DNA of 42,592 nt from CAZJKE01 sp964546585 (lineage in GTDB: Bacteria; Planctomycetota; Phycisphaerae; Phycisphaerales; SM1A02). The DNA is taken from NCBI GenBank assembly GCA_964546585.1, contig CAZJKE010000014.1, forward strand, positions 1 to 42,592, given 5' to 3'. The position numbers and the translations under genes were made by a program. Below, piece after piece: positions 1-7,508 of this stretch. The notes below the pieces were generated by a model that saw only the letters and a list, made by a program, of their open reading frames with translations, was not told the origin of the DNA and ran no database searches. Numbering within the stretch: the first letter of the stretch is position 1; every line of letters starts with the position of its first letter.

Positions 1-191
1 TCTGGAACCAGTTGTCGGTGCTTGGGTCCACGATGGGCGACATGGATGAGTTTGCTGCCGCCGCTGCGTTGCTGCGCTGCGGCGTTCAGCCTGTCATCGA
101 CTCGACCTTCGACCCAGCCGATGCCCCAGCCGCATTCGATCGCCTTGAAAGTGGTGAGCAATTTGGCAAGATCGTGGTGACGTGGGCGTAG
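1..191 (+). CDS. Zinc-type alcohol dehydrogenase / MDR oxidoreductase, C-terminal fragment
   Basis: The reading frame is open from the window edge and ends at TAG 189-191, giving 62 residues of a C-terminus. The visible sequence (WNQLSVLGSTMGDMDEF near the edge, then IDSTFDPADAPAAFDRLESG, then GKIVV) matches the last part of medium-chain dehydrogenase/reductases, where a 'xxSxMGxxxE' helix is followed by 'DxFPLxxAxxAHxxLExGxxxGKIVL'. The family uses NAD(P)H to oxidise alcohols or reduce quinones and aldehydes. The catalytic and nucleotide-binding parts lie outside the window, so the substrate and zinc dependence cannot be judged. The next gene, at 1337, runs convergently toward it with 24 bases between the two stops. 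Confidence 0.8.
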   Translation, partial: WNQLSVLGSTMGDMDEFAAAAALLRCGVQPVIDSTFDPADAPAAFDRLESGEQFGKIVVTWA

Positions 192-215
192 CGTGCTCGA
201 CACCTGAACCGCGGT

Positions 216-1337
216 CTACTTCGAAGAACCGCTGTGCTGGAAGCGGTCTGTTGCATCAACCATGATCTGCTTCGAATCAAGCCGCATTGAGAGTTGCTTC
301 GCACCCTTGGAGAAGTCCAACTCCTTCATGTCGATCTCCTGCAGCGTCGTATTGGTGTACGACTTGTAGTAGAACTTGAGATCCTTCAGATCCTTGAAGA
401 CCGACCAACGGGTGATGTCCGTCAGCGTGCCCTTCCCGCCCTCAGTCGATCGAACCGCCCCGTCAGGGATATCGGCGTTGTTGAGAATGTGCTCCACGAG
501 TACCACCGCCTCCACTGCTGTGTCTACCTCCAACGCAGTGCCAACGAGGTATGCCATCTTCACGAAACGTGACGGCGGGGTGAAATCGCCGGGCAGACCC
601 AGAGCACCGGCCCCCTGGCCGGTTGCCGCATACGCCACACCGCCAACCTTCACCGGATCCGGCGCGTAGGGCGTCAGGTTCACGTAGTTCTTGAGGTTGT
701 TCAACTGCCACGGAAACTCGGGCGAATTGGTAAGCACACCGAGCGGGTTGTCGTACACGTTTGTCTTACCACCAACCCACTCCACAATGATGTTCTTGCC
801 GGCAGCGTCGGCCACAACCATGTGGATGGGAAAGATCTGATTCTTCATGCCGCCAAGCGACTCCGCCGAGCCATAGACGAAGACATCGTCGATGGCCGCC
901 TTCACCTCGCCAACGGTCGCAAAGTTGCCAAGCACCCAGTCGGCAACGAACAAGTAGTTCAGCCCATCCTTCTCCCTGCCCGCCGGCACCTCCTGATATT
1001 GCGTATATCCCGGAAGGTAGAGCAGTCCAACGGACAGTCCCTGCATGTTCATCCCATCGACTGCGCGGCCAGTGCCGAAGAAATCGACAAGGAGGTATCC
1101 ATGCTTGGCCGTCCACGCCAAGCCCTTGGCTTTCGTTGGCGACGGTGATTGGAATGTTCTTCCAATTGGCGATGTGATGATGTGAGAGTCAAGATCGACC
1201 GCAAACTCCATTGTGCGGCCGACAACCACCGATGCATCCTTTGCCGTCACTTGCACCTGCGTGCAGGCCATGCTCAGCCGGCAGGCAGCAAGAACCGCGG
1301 TGAACAGGCAGGACAGAATCATGAACTGACGGGACAT
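216..1337 (-). CDS. Exported linear-amide C-N hydrolase (choloylglycine hydrolase / penicillin V acylase family)
   Basis: This 373-residue protein starts with a secretion signal ending SMA, followed directly by Cys25. In this Ntn-hydrolase family the N-terminal Cys freed by processing is the nucleophile that attacks linear amides such as bile salts, penicillin V or acyl-homoserine lactones. GRTMEF at about 40-45 carries the family Arg (R41, 16 residues after the Cys); Glu44 stands where classic bile-salt hydrolases have Asp. Further family blocks are GLSVGLLYLPG, VLTNSPEFPWQLNNL (oxyanion Asn region) and GDFTPPSRFVK (second Arg). An AGGAG Shine-Dalgarno lies 8 bases before the ATG. It is divergent from the gene at 1396. 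Family assignment is firm; the substrate is unknown and bile salts are unlikely in a free-living planctomycete. Periplasmic signal-lactone or amide hydrolysis is inference. Confidence 0.88.
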   Translation of the reverse strand: MSRQFMILSCLFTAVLAACRLSMACTQVQVTAKDASVVVGRTMEFAVDLDSHIITSPIGRTFQSPSPTKAKGLAWTAKHGYLLVDFFGTGRAVDGMNMQGLSVGLLYLPGYTQYQEVPAGREKDGLNYLFVADWVLGNFATVGEVKAAIDDVFVYGSAESLGGMKNQIFPIHMVVADAAGKNIIVEWVGGKTNVYDNPLGVLTNSPEFPWQLNNLKNYVNLTPYAPDPVKVGGVAYAATGQGAGALGLPGDFTPPSRFVKMAYLVGTALEVDTAVEAVVLVEHILNNADIPDGAVRSTEGGKGTLTDITRWSVFKDLKDLKFYYKSYTNTTLQEIDMKELDFSKGAKQLSMRLDSKQIMVDATDRFQHSGSSK

Positions 1338-1395
1338 GGAATCGCTCCTCTCAGGCCATTTATGGACAACCGGGTCTGGTATACACTACCAACTC

Positions 1396-2310
1396 ATGCT
1401 CGCGCTCGCCTGTACCCTGATCACTGCCGCCACCGGTACCTCAACCGATGCTGATGCGTGGATCATCCGCGAGCGAGCAACGGAAACCCATTCGCTCGTC
1501 CGCGCTGTCGTGTCGGCGGCGGACAATAAAGCCATGCGGATGCGATTCGGGGATGAGGTTACGCAGAATGCGTCCCTGTCGAGTGAAGAGCTGGCGAAGA
1601 AACTCGTAAACCCGGTTGCCTCACTCATCAGCGTTCCAATTCAGTCGAACTATGACCAGCACATCGGGCCCGATGGTGCTGGCGATCGCTTCCTCATCAA
1701 CGTCCAGCCGGTCGTCCCCATCTCTTTGAACGAAGACTGGAACCTCATCAGTCGCACGATTGTACCGCTGGTGCATCAGAGCGATGTACTGCCTGGCATG
1801 GGCGACCAAAGCGGGATGGGCGACATTCTGCAAAGCCTGTTCTTCTCACCGGTGAAACCGACAAAGGATGATTGGATCTGGGGCGCCGGCCCCGTCTTTC
1901 TGTTGCCTTCAGCGACGGATGATCTGCTGGGCGGCGAAAAGTGGGGGGCAGGCCCGACATTCGTTGCCCTTCAGCAGACAGGTCCATGGACCTACGGAGC
2001 GTTGATGAATCACGTCTGGTCGTTCGCAGGAGCCAGCGACCGCGCAGACACGAACGCCACCTTTCTCCAGCCGTTTGTGAGTTACACGACTTCTGATGCG
2101 TGGACATACACCTTGGAACTGGAGTCCACCTACGACTGGGAGACGAGCGATTGGTCCGTTCCAATCATTGGCGTCGTCTCAAAGGTACTGACGGTCGGCG
2201 AACAACGGATCAACATCTTCGGCGGAATCAAGTATTGGGCCGCAAGTCCCCAGAGCGGCGCTGATGACTTCGGGTTTCGACTCGGCGTCTCCCTGCTCTT
2301 CCCTCGGTAG
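1396..2310 (+). CDS. Predicted outer-membrane beta-barrel protein (phenol-MetA-like family)
   Basis: A 304-residue protein with a signal peptide (MLALACTLITAATG). The body has alternating polar and aromatic stretches typical of beta strands, such as QTGPWTYGALMNHVWSFAG, QPFVSYTTSDAWTYTLELES and FGGIKYWAASP. It ends on a hydrophobic strand with terminal aromatic and Arg residues (GFRLGVSLLFPR), as expected for an outer-membrane barrel C-terminus. Similar proteins are often annotated as 'neuromedin U' or phenol-degradation MetA-pathway proteins of unknown function. I chose the ATG at 1396 because the signal peptide starts there; an in-frame upstream extension would add about 20 non-signal residues. 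It is divergent from the amide hydrolase and ends at a strong hairpin. Function is not known; a porin or transport role is inference. Confidence 0.7.
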   Translation: MLALACTLITAATGTSTDADAWIIRERATETHSLVRAVVSAADNKAMRMRFGDEVTQNASLSSEELAKKLVNPVASLISVPIQSNYDQHIGPDGAGDRFLINVQPVVPISLNEDWNLISRTIVPLVHQSDVLPGMGDQSGMGDILQSLFFSPVKPTKDDWIWGAGPVFLLPSATDDLLGGEKWGAGPTFVALQQTGPWTYGALMNHVWSFAGASDRADTNATFLQPFVSYTTSDAWTYTLELESTYDWETSDWSVPIIGVVSKVLTVGEQRINIFGGIKYWAASPQSGADDFGFRLGVSLLFPR

Positions 2311-2317
2311 AAAGAAA

Positions 2318-2347
2318 CGACGGCCCCCGTCTCCACGGGGGCCGTCG
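2318..2347. terminator. Perfect 13-bp GC-rich hairpin after the barrel gene
   Basis: Bases 2318-2330 and 2335-2347 are perfect reverse complements around a CTCC loop, beginning 8 bases after the stop of the plus-strand gene. The plus strand has no T run after the stem, but the minus strand reads TTTCTTT after it. The hairpin could therefore end both the plus-strand gene and the minus-strand transcript arriving from 2806-2570. The remaining 2348-2569 holds no credible gene; a second hairpin (2476-2482 with 2497-2503, GGCTTCG/CGAAGCC) lies in it. Confidence 0.7.
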
Positions 2348-2569
2348 CGGCTGAGTCATGTGTGTCCCGCCAGGGACTGTTGTGGTTCGCCGTCTCCTAC
2401 CCTCATCCATGGGGTGGGCGGCGAGCGGTGCGGAGCGAGGGGGAATGATTCCTCGATAGAGAGAACGGGACTTGGGGCTTCGAAGATCAGAAAGAGCGAA
2501 GCCTAGGGGAGGATCCCGCAGCCATGATTGCCGCTATCCCTCGTTCCGCGGGGAAAATTCACCTCAGTC

Positions 2570-2806
2570 TTACGCCGTGCGGCGATTGAAGAGAGCGATG
2601 ATGATCACCAGGGCGATCAGGCCGACAAATCCGCCGTTGCCGAGTTGTGCGACGAGGCCCATGAGATTGGCAACCATGCCGTCAAAGAATGTTGTCGTGT
2701 CGCCGCCAAAGATGACTTGGACCAACACGCCAACTGCGATGAAGATGAGCATGAGGTCAATAAAGCCCCAAGCCCATGTCTTGATAGTGTCGAGTGCGTT
2801 CTTCAT
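2570..2806 (-). CDS. Small two-helix membrane protein, unknown function
   Basis: A 78-residue protein, not recognised. It has a short basic N-terminus, one hydrophobic helix at about 17-33 (IDLMLIFIAVGVLVQVIF), a short polar loop (GGDTTTFF) and a second helix at about 57-73 ending in NRRTA. This positive-outside-helix pattern puts both ends in the cytoplasm. The start is fixed by an AAGGAG Shine-Dalgarno 7 bases upstream of the ATG; an in-frame upstream extension without such a site is rejected. VirB2/TrbC pilins have the same size and two-helix plan, but there is no clear cleavable signal and no conjugation gene nearby, so that is only an alternative. The upstream region 2807-3028 holds no other gene; it contains the palindrome GCACGCGCGTGC at 2869-2880. 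Confidence 0.7.
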   Translation of the reverse strand: MKNALDTIKTWAWGFIDLMLIFIAVGVLVQVIFGGDTTTFFDGMVANLMGLVAQLGNGGFVGLIALVIIIALFNRRTA

Positions 2807-3028
2807 GTCTGACTCCTTGTTTCCTACCCAGCCAAGTGGCTCTTTCTGGTCGTCCGTGACACATCGAGGCACGCGCGTGCCCCGCAGGATTCACCCCTTA
2901 TCGGCAACCGTAGCCAAATACCCCCAGCGATCACGTTGAATCGGGCCCACAAGACAGAGTGGATCGGCTGCAACCCACTGTGTGACAACGGGTTAGGCTT
3001 ATTGGCATTTTTTTGCCTTTTCGGTCTC

Positions 3029-3682
3029 TCAGCGGGCCAAAGGCAGCCCCTGCACAAAGTCGGAAACAGCCTCCAAGACCCGCTCAAAGACAGTTTCTGC
3101 GGCTCCAGAAGCGTCCACAACCCGGTATCGCTGCGGCCACCGCGTCGCCTGCTCCAGAAAGCCCGCCCGAACCCTGCGTTGAAACTCGGAACCTTTTTGC
3201 TCCATGCGATCAGGATCCGTGCCCACCCGGCCTGCCGCGATATCGTCATCCACATCGAGAATCAGCGTCAGATCCGGCCAGCAGTCCCCCACGGCGACCT
3301 CTGCAACTGCCTGAATACACGCCATGGACAGTCCCCCCGCCGTGCCCTGATAGGCGAGCGTGGCACTGACGAAACGATCCGCCACGACGAGGTCGCCTCG
3401 CTCCCTAGCGGGCCGAACCACCTGTGCAACGAGTTGTGCGCGGCTGGCCATGTAGAGCAGCATCTCGCACACCACATCCATGTCGGCATGCGCGGGGTCC
3501 AGCAGAATCGTCCGAATCTCCTCGCCAACAGGTGTTCCCCCAGGCTCCCGCACGCATTGCACCGCGAGCCCCTTCCCCTGGCACCAATCAACGAACTTCG
3601 CAATCTGCGTGGACTTGCCACACCCGTCCGGCCCATCAAACGCAAGAAACCGCCCGGCGAGTTGGTGTGCAAGTGCATCCAA
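3029..3682 (-). CDS. tmk: Thymidylate kinase (dTMP kinase)
   Basis: This enzyme phosphorylates dTMP to dTDP with ATP in dTTP synthesis. The Walker A loop is GPDGCGKST at residues 17-25. The DR-x-S motif appears as VVADRFVSATLAYQG, and the lid and C-terminal motif as DRMEQKGSEFQRRVR. With the TTG at 3682 the protein has 217 residues, the usual length, and a normal 14-residue lead before FLAFDGPDG. No ATG is available in frame nearby. An alternative GTG at 3742 would add 20 residues and has GGAGGT about 14 bases upstream, so the start is uncertain. The gene is divergent from the zinc-ribbon gene at 3747. Elsewhere in the window thyA (35386) makes its substrate dTMP. Confidence 0.92.
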   Translation of the reverse strand: MDALAHQLAGRFLAFDGPDGCGKSTQIAKFVDWCQGKGLAVQCVREPGGTPVGEEIRTILLDPAHADMDVVCEMLLYMASRAQLVAQVVRPARERGDLVVADRFVSATLAYQGTAGGLSMACIQAVAEVAVGDCWPDLTLILDVDDDIAAGRVGTDPDRMEQKGSEFQRRVRAGFLEQATRWPQRYRVVDASGAAETVFERVLEAVSDFVQGLPLAR

Positions 3683-3746
3683 GACACGAGCACTATCGCC
3701 GGGCTGCCCCGCCCTTGCAAGGGGTGCTGCGTACCATGCCACGCAG

Positions 3747-4271
3747 ATGCAGGTGGACCTCCGAGAATCAGGCCGCCGGCTCGGGCGCCTCGAGATTGAT
3801 CTTGAGGCTCGCCCGACCAAAGTATTGTTGGAGCCAGCGGGCCGTGAAGTGGTCCTCGACTGGAACTCCGCTCTGGACGACTCGCAGAATCTGCGGCGAT
3901 GCGTCTCCTGCGGCGGGGATCTCTTTCGCCAGCGACACTTTCCTCGCCTCACCGGCGTCATCGTCGTACTCGCATTCGCTGGCGGCATTGCAGGAATCGC
4001 CGGATTCGCGAATACGACTTGGATGCTCTCCGCCATGGCCATCCTGCTTGGTCTGGACATCGCTGTTCTGCTCGCCATGCGTCCACGACTCGAGTGTTAC
4101 ACCTGTGGAAGCAGGTACAGCAACTTGCCTATTGCGCATTACCACCAGCGATGGGATCCCGACTTTGCGGGAGCGGTTGAACGCCGGTCGTCAGGCGAGC
4201 CAAGTGCCGAGTTGCGCACCGAGCCACAGGATGACGGCGCCGATCGTACACGCGGTGGTGAAGACGACTGA
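3747..4271 (+). CDS. Membrane protein with a zinc ribbon split around a two-helix hairpin, unknown function
   Basis: A 174-residue protein that I do not recognise as a named family. Two CxxC knuckles, C52-C55 (RCVSCGG) and C117-C120 (CYTCGSRY), flank two hydrophobic helices at about 68-88 and 94-112. Both knuckles are therefore on the same face of the membrane and could form one zinc site. The C-terminus (HYHQRWDP, then a charged tail) is soluble. The start at 3747 leaves little room for a leader; TACCAT at 3732-3737 is a possible -10 box. Its last 81 bases overlap the convergent gene at 4191-4715. Codon pattern and cysteine pairing support a real gene; function is unknown. Confidence 0.72.
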   Translation: MQVDLRESGRRLGRLEIDLEARPTKVLLEPAGREVVLDWNSALDDSQNLRRCVSCGGDLFRQRHFPRLTGVIVVLAFAGGIAGIAGFANTTWMLSAMAILLGLDIAVLLAMRPRLECYTCGSRYSNLPIAHYHQRWDPDFAGAVERRSSGEPSAELRTEPQDDGADRTRGGEDD

Positions 4272-4715
4272 CTCTCGCAAACCGAGTCGGAAGAACCCCA
4301 TGCACGCGATTGCGAACGCGAGATACTGCGCTGCGCCGAGGACGACGATGCGCTCCGCACCGTGCGGCATGTTCACAATGCGAATCGCCTCGACAATGGC
4401 GACAATGGCGAGGCAGCGAACCGCCGCCAGAAGCCAGTCACCAAGCGGCCGACGAAGACGCATCGCATCAACCGTCATCGCCGCGAGGACAAGCGCGGCA
4501 AAGAGTAGTATTCGTACTGAGACGCGACTGGTTTCGGTCAGCCGGTCTCCAAGCGTCAAGGTCCCGTCACCTTCAAAGAGCCCGGGTGAACCGGCGACGA
4601 TGCCTGAAAGAACAATGCCGACGCCGATCGCTGCGATGACGACGGCGAGCCAAGGCCCGCCGCGGCCGGAGGGCGAGAGGGGCGAAGAAGGATGCTCGGT
4701 CGCTGCGTCAGTCAT
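4191..4715 (-). CDS. Small polytopic membrane protein, unknown function
   Basis: A 174-residue protein with a hydrophilic N-terminus of about 20 residues and roughly four to five hydrophobic helices (for example LAVVIAAIGVGIVLSGIVAG, ILLFAALVLAAMTVDAM, LLAAVRCLAIVAIVEAI, YLAFAIACMGFFRLG, and a C-terminal VVFTTACTIGAVILWLGA). I recognise no catalytic motif. It follows the ABC1 kinase gene by 9 bases on the same strand. It also has its own -10-like box, TAGGAT at 4722-4727, six bases before the ATG and overlapping the stop of the upstream gene, so it may be read both from the operon and as a leaderless mRNA. Its 3' end overlaps the convergent zinc-ribbon gene. Confidence 0.72.
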   Translation of the reverse strand: MTDAATEHPSSPLSPSGRGGPWLAVVIAAIGVGIVLSGIVAGSPGLFEGDGTLTLGDRLTETSRVSVRILLFAALVLAAMTVDAMRLRRPLGDWLLAAVRCLAIVAIVEAIRIVNMPHGAERIVVLGAAQYLAFAIACMGFFRLGLRESVVFTTACTIGAVILWLGAQLGTWLA

Positions 4716-4721
4716 GGGTTG

Positions 4722-4727
4722 ATCCTA
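4722..4727 (-). promoter_or_regulatory. -10 box TAGGAT, six bases before the ATG at 4715
   Basis: On the minus strand the sequence reads TAGGAT CAACCC ATG. The box includes the stop codon of the ABC1 kinase gene. With the usual 6-7 base distance from -10 to transcription start, the mRNA would begin at or next to the A of the ATG. There is no recognisable -35 element. Confidence 0.45.
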
Positions 4728-6380
4728 TCTGCGGGACGCATGATCCCGCCAGAGCCGCCAAAGGCCGAGTGTTGCGGCCGCAAGGTATCCCGCCAATCCG
4801 ACGATAGACAGGCCCTCGAACGTGTCGCCGCGATTGGCAAGAACGAGTATGGATGATCCGACCACAATGGCAGAAATGACCATCGCCCAGCTCATGTTCC
4901 GCGCGGAGCGATCGATCGAGTCGGCAAGGTCTTCGATGGACTCGACATTCATATTGAGCCGAAGCCGATTGCGGCGGAGCCGGTCCAGGAGGAGTTGTGA
5001 TTCCCGGGGAAGGCGTTCAATCAGTTCTGCCCAGCCCGCCATCGCCGCAACCGAACGCTTCTTCAGAGCGGCCGGGCCGATTTCCTTCTTGACCAGTCGC
5101 TCGATTGTCGGCTTTGCGAATGCAACGAGATCAAACTGTGGGGCGAGTTCCTTACCCACGCCTTCGATTGTGACCAGCGCCTTGATGAGCAATACGAGGT
5201 CGCCGGGGCAACGCATGTTGTGTTTTCGAAGCCCCTCGAGAAACGCGTTCAACATGTTGCCCATGTCGATATCGCCGAGCGACTCCATCGCGAATCGCCC
5301 GATGAAATCCTGCATGTCTTCTCGCAGGTCGCGGTCATCCATCTCGTCCGCGTCAACATCGCCGAGCCGCAGGAAGGCCGTCATGACACTGTCCAGATCA
5401 TGCTTGGAGATGCCGTAGAGGAGCATGGCGAGGTCACGCCGAGTGAGGTCATCGACACGGCCCACCATGCCGCAGTCGATGAAGCAAAGACGTTGCTCCT
5501 CAAGCACGAATATATTGCCTGGATGTGGATCGGCGTGGAAGAAACCAAGTTCAAGCGTCTGTTTGATGACGGCGTGCGCGCCGTTCTCGACAATGCGAAG
5601 TCGCTCGTCGTCGGACCAGCCAGCTGATCGCCACTTAGTGAGTTCAGCGCCTTGCACCTTCTCCAATGCGAGCACGCGCTTCGTAGATAGGTCGCCGATG
5701 ACTTCTGGGAAACTGATGACATCGTCATCCTTGAACGCCTCCGCCATGCGGCGTGTGTTCTCCGCCTCGCGGCTCAGATCGAGTTCGTGGTCCAGCGCTT
5801 CGGCAAATGTGTCGAGCACTTCGCTGGGGTCGACACCGATGTTTTTCTTACGACTCTCGATCAGCGAGACGATGGTTGACATGACCTGCAGGTCGGCATG
5901 GACGATCTTGTCGATGCCGGGTCGCAGAACCTTCAACACAATGTCGCGGCCCTCCTTGGTCTTCGCCTGATGCACCTGACCGATTGAGCCGGCAGCGAGC
6001 GGCTTTTCATCGATGGACGCGACCACCTCATCAAGGTCGCAACCGTATTCGTGTTGCAATTCAGCGGCGATTTTGGGCCAAGGGACGGGTGGGCAGTCAT
6101 CCTGCAGTTTCTTCAGTTCGTCTGACCACGCCGGTGGGATGATGTCAGGCCGCATGCTGAGGACCTGCCCCAGTTTCATGAAGGTGGGGCCGAGGCTCTC
6201 CAGAGCAAGCCGGAATCGCTCCTGAGGCGATCGCTGCTCCATGGCCTTGTCAGGGTGGATGTGGTCGAGGAAATTTCCAAGTTTGGTGTCGCGGACGGCC
6301 TCGCCGAAGCCGAATTTGGCGGCCACGGTCACGATGGCTCGAAGCCTGGGGAGATTCCGGATTGTCTTCATGGATGGCAT
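4725..6380 (-). CDS. ABC1/UbiB-family atypical protein kinase-like ATPase
   Basis: A 551-residue protein with all marks of the ABC1/ADCK/UbiB family. These are the KxGQ motif (FMKLGQVLSMRPDIIP), the Ala-rich nucleotide loop (PLAAGSIGQVH) followed by the lysine in VLKVLRPG, the catalytic HADPHPGNIF, and the metal-binding DxG as FIDCGMVGR. Two C-terminal hydrophobic helices (about 498-516 and 522-540) anchor it in the membrane. Members support quinone biosynthesis or lipid homeostasis through ATP hydrolysis. Planctomycetes generally use menaquinone, so a strict UbiB role in ubiquinone synthesis is not assumed. It is first in a two-gene unit with the membrane protein at 4715. The MPSMK start offers two ATGs nine bases apart; either is possible. 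Confidence 0.9.
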   Translation of the reverse strand: MPSMKTIRNLPRLRAIVTVAAKFGFGEAVRDTKLGNFLDHIHPDKAMEQRSPQERFRLALESLGPTFMKLGQVLSMRPDIIPPAWSDELKKLQDDCPPVPWPKIAAELQHEYGCDLDEVVASIDEKPLAAGSIGQVHQAKTKEGRDIVLKVLRPGIDKIVHADLQVMSTIVSLIESRKKNIGVDPSEVLDTFAEALDHELDLSREAENTRRMAEAFKDDDVISFPEVIGDLSTKRVLALEKVQGAELTKWRSAGWSDDERLRIVENGAHAVIKQTLELGFFHADPHPGNIFVLEEQRLCFIDCGMVGRVDDLTRRDLAMLLYGISKHDLDSVMTAFLRLGDVDADEMDDRDLREDMQDFIGRFAMESLGDIDMGNMLNAFLEGLRKHNMRCPGDLVLLIKALVTIEGVGKELAPQFDLVAFAKPTIERLVKKEIGPAALKKRSVAAMAGWAELIERLPRESQLLLDRLRRNRLRLNMNVESIEDLADSIDRSARNMSWAMVISAIVVGSSILVLANRGDTFEGLSIVGLAGYLAAATLGLWRLWRDHASRR

Positions 6381-6483
6381 GGGAAGGGTCTTTCAGTGGT
6401 AATGGTAGTGAAAGACATCGAACCTGAGCGGTATTGTTCTCGTATCTCCGCAGCAGGACTCGGAAAAAAAGACTCCGGTTTCG

Positions 6484-6512
6484 TTGACCACCGCCGGAGA
6501 TCGAAGCATAGT
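6484..6512 (+). promoter_or_regulatory. Sigma-70-like promoter TTGACC-N17-CATAGT
   Basis: TTGACC at 6484-6489 (5 of 6 to TTGACA) and CATAGT at 6507-6512 (4 of 6 to TATAAT) are separated by exactly 17 bases. The predicted start of transcription is near 6519. It is the only clear promoter between the ubiB-like gene and the 217-aa gene, about 290 bases before that gene's ATG. Confidence 0.5.
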
Positions 6513-6518
6513 TGAACA

Positions 6519-6791
6519 CCATGACACCCGGACCTGACACAACCAAGAGGCGACTACGAACGCCGATTCGCGGCGATGCCCGGGTGCGAACCGTGCCGGT
6601 GTCGCCGAGGAGTGTGTGGATGCATGGTTGTCGCTGTGTATGGCAGGGACAGTTTGCCGATGCCCTCGCGGCGTTTATGACGGCTATCACCACCCTCAAT
6701 TGCTCCCGAAAAGGGGTGAATCGGACCTGAGACTGGCAGCAAAGCCACATCGAACTCCGAACCGCCCCGCCCTCTCAGGACGGGGTTTTTT
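6519..6791 (+). ncRNA. Candidate structured RNA or attenuator leader ending in an intrinsic terminator
   Basis: The 429 bases between 6380 and 6810 hold no convincing protein gene. They do hold a promoter (6484-6512), several local helices and a terminator. Visible pairings are CACCCGG 6525-6531 with CCGGGTG 6580-6586, enclosing CGCCG 6561-6565 with CGGCG 6571-6575 (loop ATTCG). Further down, TCGGA 6721-6725 pairs with TCCGA 6756-6760, enclosing TGGC 6734-6737 with GCCA 6744-6747 (loop AGCAAA). I could not match it to the 4.5S/SRP, RNase P, tmRNA, TPP, SAM, FMN or cobalamin consensus motifs I know. It is either an independent RNA of about 270 nt or a regulated leader for the gene at 6810. Confidence 0.4.
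6765..6791 (+). terminator. Intrinsic terminator just before the 217-aa gene
   Basis: CCCCG 6765-6769 pairs with CGGGG 6781-6785. Inside it CCT 6771-6773 pairs with AGG 6777-6779, with one C/A mismatch between the two helices. Six T residues follow at 6786-6791. The stem and T run fit a factor-independent terminator. It lies only 7 bases before the GGAG Shine-Dalgarno (6799-6802) of the next gene, so it can act as an attenuator. Confidence 0.65.
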
Positions 6792-6809
6792 CTTTGATGG
6801 AGACACCAT

Positions 6810-7463
6810 ATGAATGCTTGGCCCGATCAATCCGATGCCTACCTTGACCCGCCCGATGCGGATGCTTCGGCAACCAGCCTTACACAACTGGTGCGTCCCC
6901 TTCGCATCGCCATGCAGGAGCGGAAGGGCGGATATGTCGTGGATGTGTCTACGCTGGGCCCGGGGGATGCCATGATGGCGCTCACCAGTGGTGGGCTGGA
7001 GTACCAGCAGACCATTCTCTGCGGGGCGGGATCTCCGCAATGGGTGGCGTGCATGGAAGGTCCGGTTGAAGCGCGGGACGCTGATGCGATCGCCGCGGGG
7101 ATCCGGGCCGGCAACGACCCGCTTGCGTCGGATGTGCGGCTCGATTCGGTCATCACATCGCATGATGGCACGGCGATGCGGGCGTGGCTGCGGCTCGAAG
7201 ACGATGCGCTTGCCGTCATCGGCGAGGCGCTGCGGCAGTACGCCGCGGAGATACCGCCTACCGGAGGCGATGTGGGATCGCCCGAACTGGGTCTGGTCGA
7301 TTCCCTGATCTCGCGAAGCCATCACCTCTCGATTCGGCCGATTGAAACCTCGGTGTATTCGACATTCATCGACATCGGGATCTGTCTCAGCCCCGGCGGC
7401 AGCGGCCCCGCCGACCACTCCGTGATCTACGACACCCTCGCCCGATCCTGGCACACCGATTAG
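6810..7463 (+). CDS. Unknown 217-residue cytoplasmic protein behind a terminator
   Basis: I do not recognise this protein. It has no signal peptide or membrane helix and is acidic. Mixed alpha/beta character is suggested by VRPLRIAMQERKGGYVVDVSTLGPGDAMMAL and an amphipathic helix DALAVIGEALRQYAAEI. The start is supported by GGAG at 6799-6802, 7 bases before the ATG. No promoter fits between the terminator ending at 6791 and the ATG, so expression must come from read-through of the upstream leader. This suggests conditional expression by attenuation. It ends 57 bases before the AtoE-type permease, with a long palindromic element between them. A functional link to the permease is possible but unproven. 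Confidence 0.7.
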   Translation: MNAWPDQSDAYLDPPDADASATSLTQLVRPLRIAMQERKGGYVVDVSTLGPGDAMMALTSGGLEYQQTILCGAGSPQWVACMEGPVEARDADAIAAGIRAGNDPLASDVRLDSVITSHDGTAMRAWLRLEDDALAVIGEALRQYAAEIPPTGGDVGSPELGLVDSLISRSHHLSIRPIETSVYSTFIDIGICLSPGGSGPADHSVIYDTLARSWHTD

Positions 7464-7470
7464 CAGGGGC

Positions 7471-7506
7471 GTCCGGAACCGGTATCAGGTACCTGCCCCG
7501 GACACC
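7471..7506. repeat. Composite palindromic element upstream of the AtoE-type gene
   Basis: GTCCGG 7471-7476 pairs with CCGGAC 7498-7503, and the core CAGGTACCTG 7486-7495 is a perfect palindrome. The element ends CCGGACACC, shares the GTCCGG / ACCGGT / CCGGACACC blocks with the element at 37852-37876, and lies over the expected -35 region of the next gene. Confidence 0.6.
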
Positions 7507-7508
7507 GT

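Noticed and set aside
3683..4078. Extension of tmk upstream to a 349-residue protein
   Set aside because: dTMP kinases are about 200-220 residues; the extension is compositionally odd and overlaps the divergent zinc-ribbon gene.
3424..4722. Open frame of 432 codons on the plus strand across tmk, the zinc-ribbon gene and the membrane-protein gene
   Set aside because: It runs across three supported genes in other frames and has a low-complexity Ser/Arg/Pro composition.
6400..6450. TPP-riboswitch-like GAACCTGA string
   Set aside because: Only a short match; the partner helices and the CTGAGA and GGGGTGC elements are missing, and it is not upstream of a thiamine gene.
6521..6730. Arg-rich 69-codon frame inside the candidate RNA
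   Set aside because: No Shine-Dalgarno, no domain, and the amino-acid composition looks random; the hairpins and terminator fit an untranslated region better. A leader peptide cannot be fully excluded.
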